The translations under genes and the position numbers were made by a program. The notes beneath the pieces were generated by a model. The model did no database searches, was not told the origin of the DNA, and worked only from the letters and a program-made list of their open reading frames with translations. From Blautia sp. Marseille-P3201T (GTDB lineage: Bacteria > Bacillota > Clostridia > Lachnospirales > Lachnospiraceae), in the NCBI RefSeq assembly GCF_900120295.1, contig NZ_LT635469.1:611001-675000 (forward strand): DNA of 64,000 bases, written 5' to 3'. Numbering within the stretch: the stretch's first letter is position 1; each line of letters begins with the position of its first letter. This document shows positions 45,300 to 53,781 of this stretch, piece after piece.

Positions 45300-46454
45300 A
45301 TGGAAGCATATCTGGATAACTCAGCTACAACCAGATGCTATGAAGAAGTAAAAAATATTGTAGTTAAGACAATGGTAGAGGATTTTGGTAATCCGTCTGC
45401 CATGCATTTAAAAGGTGTAGAAGCGGAAAATTATGTTAAAGAGGCAACAAAAGAAATTGCGAAAACACTGAAGGTGCAGGAAAAAGAAATTTTCTTTACT
45501 TCAGGTGGAACAGAGTCTGATAACTGGGCGGTTATCGGCACTGCATTGGCAAAGAACAGACAGGGGAAACATATTATTACAACACCTTTTGAACATGCGG
45601 CTGTATCGGCACCAATAGAGTGGCTTCAAAAACAGGGCTATGAAGTGACAGAAATTCCTGTAGATGAAAAGGGAAATATTCTCTTGGAAAAGCTTTCAGA
45701 AGCAATCAGAGAAGATACTATTTTAGTTTCTACAATGATGGTAAATAATGAAATGGGAGCTGTTCTGCCAGTTGAAGAAATAGGAAAATTAGTTCATGAA
45801 AAAAATGCCCAGACAACTTTCCATGTAGATGCCATTCAGGCTTATGGAAAGTACCGGATTTATCCGAAAAAATGGAACATTGATTTATTGTCTGTCAGCA
45901 GTCATAAAATTCATGGTCCAAAGGGCGTAGGTTTTTTATATGTAAATGAAAAAACAAAAATTCAGCCTTTGATTTTAGGTGGAGGACAGCAAAAAGGAAT
46001 GCGCTCAGGCACAGATAATGTACCGGGAATTGCGGGACTTGGTGTTGCTGCCAAGAAAATATACAGCCATATCGAAGAAAATGTGTCCTCTATGATGGAA
46101 TTAAAAAAATATTTTGCAGAGGAACTTTTAAAACTAGAAAATGTAGAAATTAATGGTCCTGAAGTGGAAAAAGGAGCGCCACATATTCTGAATGTAAGCT
46201 TTTTGGGAGTAAGAAGCGAAGTACTGCTTCATACTTTGGAAGATATGCAGATTTATGTTTCAGCAGGAAGTGCATGTTCCAGCCATAAAAGAGCAGGAAG
46301 CGCAACGCTGTCAGCATTGCGTCTGACGCCGGAGAGAAAAGAGTCTGCAATTCGTTTTAGCTTTTGCGAGTTTACTACAAAAGAGGAAATCGACTATACA
46401 CTGGAAGCATTGAAAAAGGTACTCCCCATGCTTCGCAGATACGCAAGAAAATAG
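45300..46454 (+). CDS. Cysteine desulfurase (NifS/IscS-like)
   Basis: PLP enzyme that moves sulfur from cysteine to an active-site persulfide. The 384-residue protein has YLDNSATTRCYEEV, the PLP lysine in SVSSHKIHGPKGVGF (Lys203), GGGQQKGMRSGTDN, and the catalytic cysteine in SAGSACSSHKRAGS (Cys326). It sits 15 bases before thiI, so it is probably the dedicated sulfur donor of ThiI for 4-thiouridine, like NifZ in bacilli, rather than a general Fe-S enzyme. Confidence 0.94.
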   Translation: MEAYLDNSATTRCYEEVKNIVVKTMVEDFGNPSAMHLKGVEAENYVKEATKEIAKTLKVQEKEIFFTSGGTESDNWAVIGTALAKNRQGKHIITTPFEHAAVSAPIEWLQKQGYEVTEIPVDEKGNILLEKLSEAIREDTILVSTMMVNNEMGAVLPVEEIGKLVHEKNAQTTFHVDAIQAYGKYRIYPKKWNIDLLSVSSHKIHGPKGVGFLYVNEKTKIQPLILGGGQQKGMRSGTDNVPGIAGLGVAAKKIYSHIEENVSSMMELKKYFAEELLKLENVEINGPEVEKGAPHILNVSFLGVRSEVLLHTLEDMQIYVSAGSACSSHKRAGSATLSALRLTPERKESAIRFSFCEFTTKEEIDYTLEALKKVLPMLRRYARK

Positions 46455-46469
46455 AAAGGAAACTACAGA

Positions 46470-47648
46470 ATGTATAAAGCATTTTTGATTAAATATGCGG
46501 AAATCGCAATTAAAGGAAAAAACCGCTACATTTTTGAAGACGCGCTGGTAGCGCAGATTAAATATCAGCTGAGAAATGTAGAAGGCAGTTTTAGAGTTGT
46601 AAAAGAAATGGGACGTATTTTCATTTATACAGACGGAGAATTTGATTATGACGAAACCATTGAAGCTTTAAAGAGAGTTTTTGGCATCTTCAGTATTTGT
46701 CCGGCTGTTGTATTGGAAGATGAAGGATTTGAGAAATTATCTCAGGAAGTGACAGAGTACGTCAAGAAGCTGTATGGAGAAAAAGCATTAACCTTTAAAG
46801 TAAATACAAGAAGAAATAAAAAAACATATCCTATGCAGTCTATGGAAATCAGCAGCGCCTTAGGTGGTGCGATTTTAGATGCCTGCCCGAATATGAAAGT
46901 GGATGTACACAATCCTGATGTATTTGTGAATGTTGAAATCCGAAATAAAATTTACTTATATTCTGAAAATATTCCGGGACCTGGCGGTATGCCTCTTGGA
47001 ACAAACGGAAGTGCTATGCTTCTCCTGTCTGGTGGTATTGACAGTCCCGTTGCAGGATATATGATTGCAAAACGAGGAGTTACGCTGGATGCGGTGTATT
47101 TCCATGCTCCGCCGTATACAAGTGAGAGAGCAAAACAGAAAGTTGTTGATTTAGCAAAGCTGGTAGCAAAATACAGCGGACCAATCCGCCTTCATGTTGT
47201 AAACTTTACAGATATTCAGTTATATATCTATGATAAGTGTCCGCACGAAGAACTCACCATTATTATGCGCCGCTACATGATGAAAATTGCAGAAGAATTT
47301 GCCAAAAAAGATGGCTGTCTGGGATTGATTACAGGTGAAAGTATTGGGCAGGTAGCAAGTCAGACTATTCACAGCCTTGCTGCTACAAATGATGTGTGTA
47401 CCATGCCGGTATTCCGTCCGGTAATCGGTTTTGATAAGCAGGAAATCGTAGATGTGGCATTAAAAATCAATACTTATGAAACATCGATTCTTCCGTACGA
47501 AGACTGTTGTACAATTTTTGTAGCAAAACATCCTGTTACAAAACCAAATCTTCAGATTATCAAACGTTCAGAAGAAAAGCTTCAGGAAAAAATTGATGAG
47601 ATGATGAAAGAAGCAGTGGAAACAGCAGAAACAATTATTTGTGAATAA
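46470..47648 (+). CDS. thiI: tRNA 4-thiouridine synthase ThiI
   Basis: Forms 4-thiouridine at tRNA position 8 by adenylation and sulfur insertion. The 392-residue protein has a ferredoxin-like N-terminus (LIKYAEIAIKGKNRYIFE), a THUMP domain (about 60-165) and a PP-loop ATPase with SGGIDSPVAGYM (about residues 190-201). There is no C-terminal rhodanese domain, so sulfur must come straight from the partner desulfurase. The gene ends at a strong terminator. Confidence 0.96.
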   Translation: MYKAFLIKYAEIAIKGKNRYIFEDALVAQIKYQLRNVEGSFRVVKEMGRIFIYTDGEFDYDETIEALKRVFGIFSICPAVVLEDEGFEKLSQEVTEYVKKLYGEKALTFKVNTRRNKKTYPMQSMEISSALGGAILDACPNMKVDVHNPDVFVNVEIRNKIYLYSENIPGPGGMPLGTNGSAMLLLSGGIDSPVAGYMIAKRGVTLDAVYFHAPPYTSERAKQKVVDLAKLVAKYSGPIRLHVVNFTDIQLYIYDKCPHEELTIIMRRYMMKIAEEFAKKDGCLGLITGESIGQVASQTIHSLAATNDVCTMPVFRPVIGFDKQEIVDVALKINTYETSILPYEDCCTIFVAKHPVTKPNLQIIKRSEEKLQEKIDEMMKEAVETAETIICE

Positions 47649-47662
47649 AAGATTGAAAAAAA

Positions 47663-47691
47663 TACAGGCTATAGAATTTCTATAGCCTGTA
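47663..47691. terminator. Bidirectional terminator between thiI and the HPr-like gene
   Basis: TACAGGCTATAGAA is followed at once by its full complement TTCTATAGCCTGTA, with A-rich flanks on one side and T-rich on the other strand. It serves both convergent genes. Confidence 0.9.
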
Positions 47692-47713
47692 AAAAGTTTA
47701 AAAATTGTTTTAA

Positions 47714-47947
47714 TTAAACTAAGTATGGTTTTAATACTTCTAAGATTTCATCTAAAGCTGCATCTGCTGCATGAATGTTTAAGTCAATAGCTTTGGATAA
47801 ATCTAAAGAAAAGATACCCATAATGGATTTTGCATCGATTACGTATCTTCCGGATACTAAATCAAAATCATAATCAAATTTTGTGATTTCGTTTACAAAA
47901 GATTTAACTTTGTCGATAGAATTAAGTGAAATTTTAACTGTTTTCAT
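47714..47947 (-). CDS. HPr-like protein without the phosphorylatable histidine
   Basis: A 77-residue protein with the HPr fold: beta-alpha start (VKISLNSIDKVKSFVNEITKFDYDFDLVSGRYVIDAKSIMGIFSLDLS), where the KSIMG(x)xSL stretch around the regulatory serine (HPr Ser46) is kept. The active-site motif HARP is missing: the histidine position reads Asp (SID). It cannot carry phosphate in the PTS and may act as a regulatory Crh-like protein or a phosphorylation-blind partner. GGGAGG precedes the ATG. Confidence 0.85.
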   Translation of the reverse strand: MKTVKISLNSIDKVKSFVNEITKFDYDFDLVSGRYVIDAKSIMGIFSLDLSKAIDLNIHAADAALDEILEVLKPYLV

Positions 47948-48113
47948 TGGATAAAAATCCTCCCTTACATCAGATTTATTATTTGCTTATTACAAGCATA
48001 ATGTTACCTTTTATGGTAAAAAAAGTCAATATAAAAAAGGGGAAATAAAATACAAATTATTTGAAAACAATTCGTCAAAACGCTTAACTTTCAGAAGGAA
48101 TGAGGATAAAATA

Positions 48114-49418
48114 ATGAAAAAAAAAGTAGCATTGCATAATTTAGGGTGCAAAGTAAACGCTTATGAGCTGGAAGCCATGCAGGAGATGCTGGAAAAAGCA
48201 GGATATGAGATTGTTCCTTTTGCACCGGGAGCAGATGTTTATATAATAAATACTTGTACTGTGACTAACATTGCAGACAGAAAATCCAGACAAATGCTGC
48301 ATAAAGCAAGAAAGATGAACCCACAGGCAATTGTCATTGCAGCAGGCTGTTATGTGCAGGCACAGAAAAATATGGAAAACATTGATGATGCCATTGATAT
48401 TGTACTGGGCAACAACAGAAAACAGGATTTGCTGTTTGTACTGGAAAATTATAAAAAGGAAAATGGACAGGAAAAGGATATGATAAGCCTAGATAAACCG
48501 GTAGAATATGAAGAACTTCATTTATCCAGTACAGGTGAGCATACAAGAGCATATCTGAAGGTCCAGGACGGCTGCAATCAATTCTGCAGTTACTGTATTA
48601 TTCCTTATGTAAGAGGACGGGTAAGAAGCAGAAAGAAAGAGGAAATCTTAGAGGAAGTTCTTCGCCTGACAAAAAATGGATACCAGGAATTTGTGCTTAC
48701 AGGAATTCATTTAAGCTCTTATGGAGTAGATTGTGAAGATAATCTTTTAGGGTTGATTAAAGCAGTTCATGAAATCGAAGGAGTGAAAAGAATTCGTTTA
48801 GGTTCTTTAGAGCCTCGTATTATTACAGAGGAATTTGCACAGGCATTAGGAAATATGCCGAAGATATGCCCGCATTTTCATCTTTCCCTGCAAAGCGGCT
48901 GTGACGCTACTTTAAAGAGAATGAACAGAAAATACAGTGCCGGGGAATATTTAGAGGGATGCAGAATTTTAAGAAAGTATTTTAAAAATCCTGCGTTAAC
49001 AACAGATGTAATAGTAGGATTTCCACAGGAGTCAGAAGAAGAATTTGAGCAATCCTATAAGATGATAGAAAGTGTGGAATTCTACGAAACACATATCTTC
49101 AAATATTCCAGACGACAGGGTACAAGAGCTGCCCAGATGGAAGGACAGGTTGATGAAACAGTAAAAACAGAAAGAAGTCATAAGCTTATCCAGTTGGGAA
49201 AAGAGAAAAAACAAAAATATATGGAAAGCTTTTTAGGGCAGCAGGTTGAAATTCTCTTTGAAGAAACAGCGAAAATACAAGGAGAAGAATACTGGATTGG
49301 TTATACAAAGGAATATTTAAAGGTAGCTGCAAAAAGCAAAGAAAATCTGGAAAATCGTATTGTTTTTGGAAAAGTGGAGAGATTTATTGAGGAAGGGATT
49401 TTTATTTGCTCAATATAA
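48114..49418 (+). CDS. mtaB: tRNA (t6A37) methylthiotransferase MtaB
   Basis: Radical SAM enzyme that converts t6A to ms2t6A in tRNA-Lys. The 434-residue protein starts VALHNLGCKVNAYE (MTTase cysteine), has INTCTVTN and AAGCYVQ with the other two ligands of the auxiliary cluster, the radical SAM CNQFCSYCIIP (about residues 155-165) and a C-terminal TRAM domain. The TLGCKVN-like start separates MtaB from MiaB. It belongs to the dnaJ-prmA-rsmE-mtaB order of Firmicutes, split here by the desulfurase-thiI pair and the HPr-like gene. Confidence 0.95.
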   Translation: MKKKVALHNLGCKVNAYELEAMQEMLEKAGYEIVPFAPGADVYIINTCTVTNIADRKSRQMLHKARKMNPQAIVIAAGCYVQAQKNMENIDDAIDIVLGNNRKQDLLFVLENYKKENGQEKDMISLDKPVEYEELHLSSTGEHTRAYLKVQDGCNQFCSYCIIPYVRGRVRSRKKEEILEEVLRLTKNGYQEFVLTGIHLSSYGVDCEDNLLGLIKAVHEIEGVKRIRLGSLEPRIITEEFAQALGNMPKICPHFHLSLQSGCDATLKRMNRKYSAGEYLEGCRILRKYFKNPALTTDVIVGFPQESEEEFEQSYKMIESVEFYETHIFKYSRRQGTRAAQMEGQVDETVKTERSHKLIQLGKEKKQKYMESFLGQQVEILFEETAKIQGEEYWIGYTKEYLKVAAKSKENLENRIVFGKVERFIEEGIFICSI

Positions 49419-49421
49419 TAG

Positions 49422-49450
49422 TTGAATTTCTAAACAAGATATATTAAAAT
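49422..49450 (+). promoter_or_regulatory. Promoter of the ireB operon
   Basis: TTGAAT (49422-49427), 17 bases, TAAAAT (49445-49450), 46 bases before ireB. Confidence 0.65.
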
Positions 49451-49496
49451 AGGAGTATAGTTGCAGTACTAGAATGATAGGTAAGGGCGTGAATTT

Positions 49497-49766
49497 ATGG
49501 CAAATTTAGAGAATACACAATATTTTAATGTAAAAAAAGACCCGGCAGTTCGTGTAAAAGAAGTATTAGATTTGGTATATAATGCTATGGCCGAAAAAGG
49601 ATACAATCCGGTAAATCAGATTGTGGGATATATTATGTCAGGCGATCCCACATATATTACCAGCTACAAAGGCGCCAGAAGCACAATTATGAAAGTAGAG
49701 CGAGATGAGCTGGTAGAAGAATTGCTGAAAGAATATATTAAGAATAAATCATGGAAGCGTGACTGA
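49497..49766 (+). CDS. ireB: IreB family regulatory phosphoprotein
   Basis: A small protein (89 residues) phosphorylated on threonines by the PASTA kinase IreK/PrkC in Enterococcus, where it limits cephalosporin resistance. The sequence has the family core VKEVLDLVYNAMAEKGYNPVNQIVGYIMSGDPTYITSYKGARSTIMK, formerly UPF0297. Next to ruvX, as in bacilli (yrzL-yrrK), and three bases before it, so they are coupled. Confidence 0.95.
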   Translation: MANLENTQYFNVKKDPAVRVKEVLDLVYNAMAEKGYNPVNQIVGYIMSGDPTYITSYKGARSTIMKVERDELVEELLKEYIKNKSWKRD

Positions 49767-49769
49767 TTT

Positions 49770-50204
49770 ATGAGAATTATGGGATTAGATTACGGTTCAA
49801 AGACCATAGGGGTAGCAATCAGCGATCCCCTGGGGATTACCGCACAAGGTATTGAGATTATCAGAAGAGAAGAAGAAAATAAACTGAGAAAGTCCTTGCG
49901 CAGAGTAGAAGAACTGGCAAAAGAATATGAAGTTTCAGAAATTGTTTTGGGATTTCCAAAGCATATGAACAATACAATCGGAGAACGGGCGGAAAAATCG
50001 CTGCAGCTAAAAGAAGCACTGGAAAGAAGACTGGGCTTGCCCGTTGTGATGTGGGATGAAAGACTTACTACAGTAGAAGCCAATCGTACTTTAATGGAAG
50101 CAGGAGTACGCAGAGAAAACAGAGATAAATATGTAGATATGATAGCTGCTGTATTTATCTTACAAGGCTATTTAGATGCAAAAGCAAACCCGGGGACAGT
50201 TTGA
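49770..50204 (+). CDS. ruvX: Holliday junction resolvase-like protein RuvX (YqgF)
   Basis: A 144-residue RNase H-fold protein required for 16S rRNA 5'-end maturation and once thought to resolve junctions. It has [25 protein letters not shown] and [14 protein letters not shown] with the catalytic aspartates. Its 3' end lies within the base of a hairpin that runs into the following spacer. Confidence 0.95.
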   Translation: MRIMGLDYGSKTIGVAISDPLGITAQGIEIIRREEENKLRKSLRRVEELAKEYEVSEIVLGFPKHMNNTIGERAEKSLQLKEALERRLGLPVVMWDERLTTVEANRTLMEAGVRRENRDKYVDMIAAVFILQGYLDAKANPGTV

Positions 50205-50257
50205 GAAAGCCTGAACCATAAGTGCGGTTTCGGCAAAAACGAGCATGTGTCCGGGTT
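50187..50257 (+). promoter_or_regulatory. Long structured spacer after ruvX
   Basis: AACCCGG..ACA (50187-50198) pairs with TGTCCGGGTT (50248-50257) with a two-base bulge, and inside it GCCTGAACC pairs with GGTTTCGGC (one mismatch). No T-run. It could be a processing or attenuation element in the operon. Confidence 0.55.
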
Positions 50258-50298
50258 ATGTGTATGCTTGAAAAGTGAATGAAGAAAGGACGAAAAAT

Positions 50299-50565
50299 AT
50301 GGAAACAGTGATTTTTGATGGAGAAGACGGAACAGAATTAGAATTTGGTATTTTAGAACAGACCAGAGTAGGGGGAATTAATTACCTTTTAGTAATTGAT
50401 CCGGAAGAAAACGATGAAGAAAACGGAAGTGCGGCATACATTTTAAAAGATATTTCAGAAGATGGCGACGAAGAAGGCTGCTACGTATTTGTAGAAGACG
50501 ATACAGAATACGATGCGGTTTATAAAGTCTTTGCAGCTATGTTAGATGACATTGATTTTGAATAG
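50299..50565 (+). CDS. DUF1292 protein
   Basis: A very acidic 88-residue protein of DUF1292 (YrzB-like): VIFDGEDGTELEFGILEQTRVGGINYLLVIDP, YVFVEDDTEYDAVYKVFAAMLDDIDFE. Function unknown, but the gene is part of the ireB-ruvX-DUF1292 set in most Firmicutes. The ATG preceded by AAAGGA is used rather than a GTG eight codons upstream. Confidence 0.85.
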   Translation: METVIFDGEDGTELEFGILEQTRVGGINYLLVIDPEENDEENGSAAYILKDISEDGDEEGCYVFVEDDTEYDAVYKVFAAMLDDIDFE

Positions 50566-50591
50566 GAGCGGAAATAATTGGAGGAAGAAAA

Positions 50592-52259
50592 TTGAAAAAA
50601 AATAATAATGGAAAATTACGTATCATTCCATTGGGCGGACTGGAACAGATTGGAATGAACATTACTGCTTTCGAATATGAGGACAGTATTATCGTAGTAG
50701 ACTGCGGACTTTCATTTCCGGAGGACGATATGCTGGGAATTGATTTGGTAATTCCGGATGTCACATATTTGAAAGAAAACATTGATAAGGTAAAGGGCTT
50801 TGTTATTACTCACGGACACGAGGACCATATCGGAGCTTTGCCTTATGTTTTAAGAGAAATCAACGTACCTATTTATGCTACAAAGCTTACAGTAGGTCTT
50901 ATTGACAATAAATTAAAAGAACACAATCTTTTAAGAACAACCAAAAGAAAAGTGATTAAACACGGACAGTCTATTAATCTGGGCTGCTTCCGTATTGAAT
51001 TTATAAAAACAAACCACAGTATTCAGGATGCATCTGCTCTTGCTATTTATTCACCGGCAGGAATTGTTATCCATACAGGTGACTTTAAAGTGGATTATAC
51101 ACCGGTATTCGGAGATGCTATTGATTTGCAGAGATTTGCAGAAATCGGAAAAAAAGGTGTACTGGCACTGATGTGTGATAGTACGAATGCAGAAAGGAAA
51201 GGGTTTACCATGTCAGAACGAACTGTGGGAAAAACCTTTGATAATATTTTTGCAGAACATAAAAATACCAGAATTATTATTGCTACTTTTGCTTCGAATG
51301 TGGATCGTGTACAGCAGATTATTAATTCTGCATATAAATATGACAGAAAAGTGGCAGTAGAGGGAAGAAGCATGGTCAATGTTATCGGTACTGCAGCAGA
51401 ATTGGGATATTTACAGATACCGGATAAAACATTGATTGATATTGATCAGATTAAAAACTATCCAGATGAAAAAGTAGTATTGATTACTACGGGAAGTCAG
51501 GGAGAGTCTATGGCTGCATTATCCAGAATGGCTGCCAATATTCATAAAAAAGTTACCATTAAACCAAATGATACTATTATTTTCAGCTCTAATCCGATTC
51601 CGGGAAATGAAAAAGCAGTTTCCAGAGTGATTAATGAGTTGAGCAGAAAAGGCGCAGATGTTATTTTCCAGGATGCCCATGTATCGGGACATGCCTGTCA
51701 GGAAGAAATCAAGCTTATTTATTCTCTGGTAAAACCGAAGTATGCAATTCCGGTTCATGGAGAATACCGCCATTTAAAAGCACAGGCACAGATTGCCAGT
51801 GATCTGGGAATTCCTAAGGAGAATATCTTTATTCTTTCTTCCGGAGATGTATTAGAGCTAAATCAGGAAGAACCTGCAAAGGTAAAAGAAAAAGTTCGTA
51901 CAGGTGCAATTTTAGTAGATGGACTTGGCGTAGGAGACGTAGGAAACATTGTGCTAAGAGACAGACAGCATTTGGCAGAAGACGGTATTATGATTGTAGT
52001 ACTCACTTTAGAAAAACACAGCAGCAGACTTCTGGCAGGACCGGACATTGTATCCAGAGGATTTGTATATGTAAGAGAGTCTGAGGATTTGATGGATGAA
52101 GCCAGAATTGTGGTAGAAGATGCGATTGATGTGTGTCTGGACAAGCATATTACTGATTGGGGTAAGATTAAAAATATTATTAAAGATTCTCTGGGAGATT
52201 TCCTGTGGAAACGTACTAAGAGAAATCCGATGATTTTACCAATTATTATGGAGGCATAA
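50592..52259 (+). CDS. Ribonuclease J
   Basis: Metallo-beta-lactamase ribonuclease with 5'-exo and endonuclease activity, central to mRNA decay and rRNA maturation. The 555-residue protein has LGGLEQIGMNITAFEYED, the metal site HGHEDHIGALPY (about residues 73-84), a beta-CASP domain with VHGEYRHLKAQAQIA, and a C-terminal dimer domain. Start is TTG after GGAGGAAG. Whether it is J1 or J2 cannot be settled by eye. Confidence 0.95.
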   Translation: MKKNNNGKLRIIPLGGLEQIGMNITAFEYEDSIIVVDCGLSFPEDDMLGIDLVIPDVTYLKENIDKVKGFVITHGHEDHIGALPYVLREINVPIYATKLTVGLIDNKLKEHNLLRTTKRKVIKHGQSINLGCFRIEFIKTNHSIQDASALAIYSPAGIVIHTGDFKVDYTPVFGDAIDLQRFAEIGKKGVLALMCDSTNAERKGFTMSERTVGKTFDNIFAEHKNTRIIIATFASNVDRVQQIINSAYKYDRKVAVEGRSMVNVIGTAAELGYLQIPDKTLIDIDQIKNYPDEKVVLITTGSQGESMAALSRMAANIHKKVTIKPNDTIIFSSNPIPGNEKAVSRVINELSRKGADVIFQDAHVSGHACQEEIKLIYSLVKPKYAIPVHGEYRHLKAQAQIASDLGIPKENIFILSSGDVLELNQEEPAKVKEKVRTGAILVDGLGVGDVGNIVLRDRQHLAEDGIMIVVLTLEKHSSRLLAGPDIVSRGFVYVRESEDLMDEARIVVEDAIDVCLDKHITDWGKIKNIIKDSLGDFLWKRTKRNPMILPIIMEA

Positions 52260-52260
52260 T

Positions 52261-52602
52261 ATGAGTTTTATTAATACCTGCACAGAGATGTTGATTTCTG
52301 CTATTAAAAATGGGAATGCATATAAACAGTATTGTGCAGCGTTGGAAGAAATAAAAAAAACTCCGGGATTAAAAGAACAGGTAGATGAACTTCGCCGTTT
52401 GAATTATCAAATTCAAAATCAAAGCAATGGCATAAATTTAGATACAGCATTGGAAAATTTAGATGAAAAGATGGAAAAGTTGTGTAGGATTGTAGAGGTT
52501 AATCAGTTTCTGGACGCGGAAATGGCGCTGTGCAGACAACTTCAGGAAATCAGTGCAGCAATTCATCAGGGAATTTATCTGGATATACCGGATTTGTCAT
52601 AA
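52261..52602 (+). CDS. YlbF/YmcA family protein
   Basis: A 113-residue helical protein of the Com_YlbF family; in B. subtilis YlbF, YmcA and YaaT form a Fe-S complex that directs RNase Y to specific mRNAs. The sequence has KNGNAYKQYCAALEEIKKTPGLKEQVDELRRLNYQIQ and DAEMALCRQLQEISAAI. It starts one base after the RNase J stop, which links it to RNA decay here too. Confidence 0.85.
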   Translation: MSFINTCTEMLISAIKNGNAYKQYCAALEEIKKTPGLKEQVDELRRLNYQIQNQSNGINLDTALENLDEKMEKLCRIVEVNQFLDAEMALCRQLQEISAAIHQGIYLDIPDLS

Positions 52603-52617
52603 ATCAAGGAGAACAAC

Positions 52618-53124
52618 ATGGGAAAACAAGTCAGAAAACAGAAAAAGTCGTCTATTATAGCAGAAGGTTTTTTCCGATTTGCTCTTTATCTTTGTGCGAT
52701 TTTCTGTATTATTTATATAGGAAAATCAGCATATGATTTTGGCTATGAAATTTTTAATCAGGAAACCATGGATACCGAAGAGAACGGAAGAGACGTTACC
52801 ATTGTTATAAAAGAAGGAGATTCTGCATATCAGATTGGAAAAACCTTGAAGAAAAAGGGTTTGATTGACGATGCAAAAATATTTGTAGCACAGGAAATGC
52901 TCTCCAATTATAAAGGAAAGCTGCAGCCGGGCACTTATATTTTGAACACAAGCATGACTCCTGATGAAATGATGGAGATTATGGCAAGGGAAAATACAGA
53001 AGGACAACCGGACCAGACAAATACCGGAGGTAATACAAAAGAAGGAAGTTCTGAAATACAGGATGGTTCCAGTTCATCACCAAAAGAGGTGGATGAGTCT
53101 TCTTCACAAGAAGGAGGAGAATAA
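52618..53124 (+). CDS. MltG-like N-terminal protein without the transglycosylase domain
   Basis: A 168-residue membrane protein: one helix at about 20-40 (FFRFALYLCAIFCIIYIGKSAY), then a LysM-like domain of the YceG/MltG N-terminus (VTIVIKEGDSAYQIGKTLKKKGLIDDAKIFVAQEML) and GKLQPGTYILNTSMTPDEMMEIM, and a Ser/Glu-rich tail. MltG proteins of about 350 residues carry the catalytic glutamate further on; this one stops before it. So it should bind the cell wall or the divisome but not cleave glycan. It stands where yrrL stands in B. subtilis. Confidence 0.8.
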   Translation: MGKQVRKQKKSSIIAEGFFRFALYLCAIFCIIYIGKSAYDFGYEIFNQETMDTEENGRDVTIVIKEGDSAYQIGKTLKKKGLIDDAKIFVAQEMLSNYKGKLQPGTYILNTSMTPDEMMEIMARENTEGQPDQTNTGGNTKEGSSEIQDGSSSSPKEVDESSSQEGGE

Positions 53125-53126
53125 CC

Positions 53127-53768
53127 GTGATTGTAGATGAGAGAATGGTCACATATATTAATTCTCTGGATAAGGGAAATACACCTTTTTTAAATGAATT
53201 AGAAAAAGAAGCAAGGGAAAATTATGTCCCGATTATCCGTAGAGAAATGCAAAGTTTTTTAAAGGTGCTTTTACAGATAAAAGCACCTTTAAGGATTTTA
53301 GAGGTAGGAACAGCAGTGGGCTTTTCTACAATTTTAATGAGCACATACGCACCAAAAGAATGTAAAATCGTAACCATTGAAAATTATGAAAAAAGAATTC
53401 CTATTGCAAAAGAGAACTTCAAAAAAGCAGGAAAAGAAAAACAAATTCAGCTTTTAGAAGGAGATGCAAAAGAGGTTTTAAAGACACTTTCAGAGCCGTT
53501 TGATTTTATTTTTATGGATGCGGCAAAAGGACAGTATATTAACTTTTTACCGGATGTTTTGCGCTTATTAAAAACAGGAGGTATTCTTTTGTCTGATAAT
53601 GTTTTACAAGATGGAGATATTATAGAGTCCCATTTTGCAGTAGAAAGACGAAATCGTACCATTTATAAGAGAATGCGTCAGTATTTATATGTATTGAAAA
53701 ACCATGAGTTATTAGAGACATCTATTCTTCCTTTGGGAGATGGTGTTACACTTAGTATTAAGAAATAA
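53127..53768 (+). CDS. O-methyltransferase, tRNA 5-hydroxyuridine methyltransferase (TrmR-like)
   Basis: A 213-residue class I methyltransferase with LEVGTAVGFSTILM (motif I, about 58-71), VTIENYEKR, FIFMDAAKGQY and LLSDNVLQDGDI. In B. subtilis YrrM/TrmR makes mo5U at the wobble position from ho5U made by the U32 peptidase-like TrhP proteins. Here the U32 gene follows 13 bases later, which supports the TrmR assignment. GTG start after AGGAGG. Confidence 0.88.
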   Translation: MIVDERMVTYINSLDKGNTPFLNELEKEARENYVPIIRREMQSFLKVLLQIKAPLRILEVGTAVGFSTILMSTYAPKECKIVTIENYEKRIPIAKENFKKAGKEKQIQLLEGDAKEVLKTLSEPFDFIFMDAAKGQYINFLPDVLRLLKTGGILLSDNVLQDGDIIESHFAVERRNRTIYKRMRQYLYVLKNHELLETSILPLGDGVTLSIKK

Positions 53769-53781
53769 TAGGAGGATTAAA

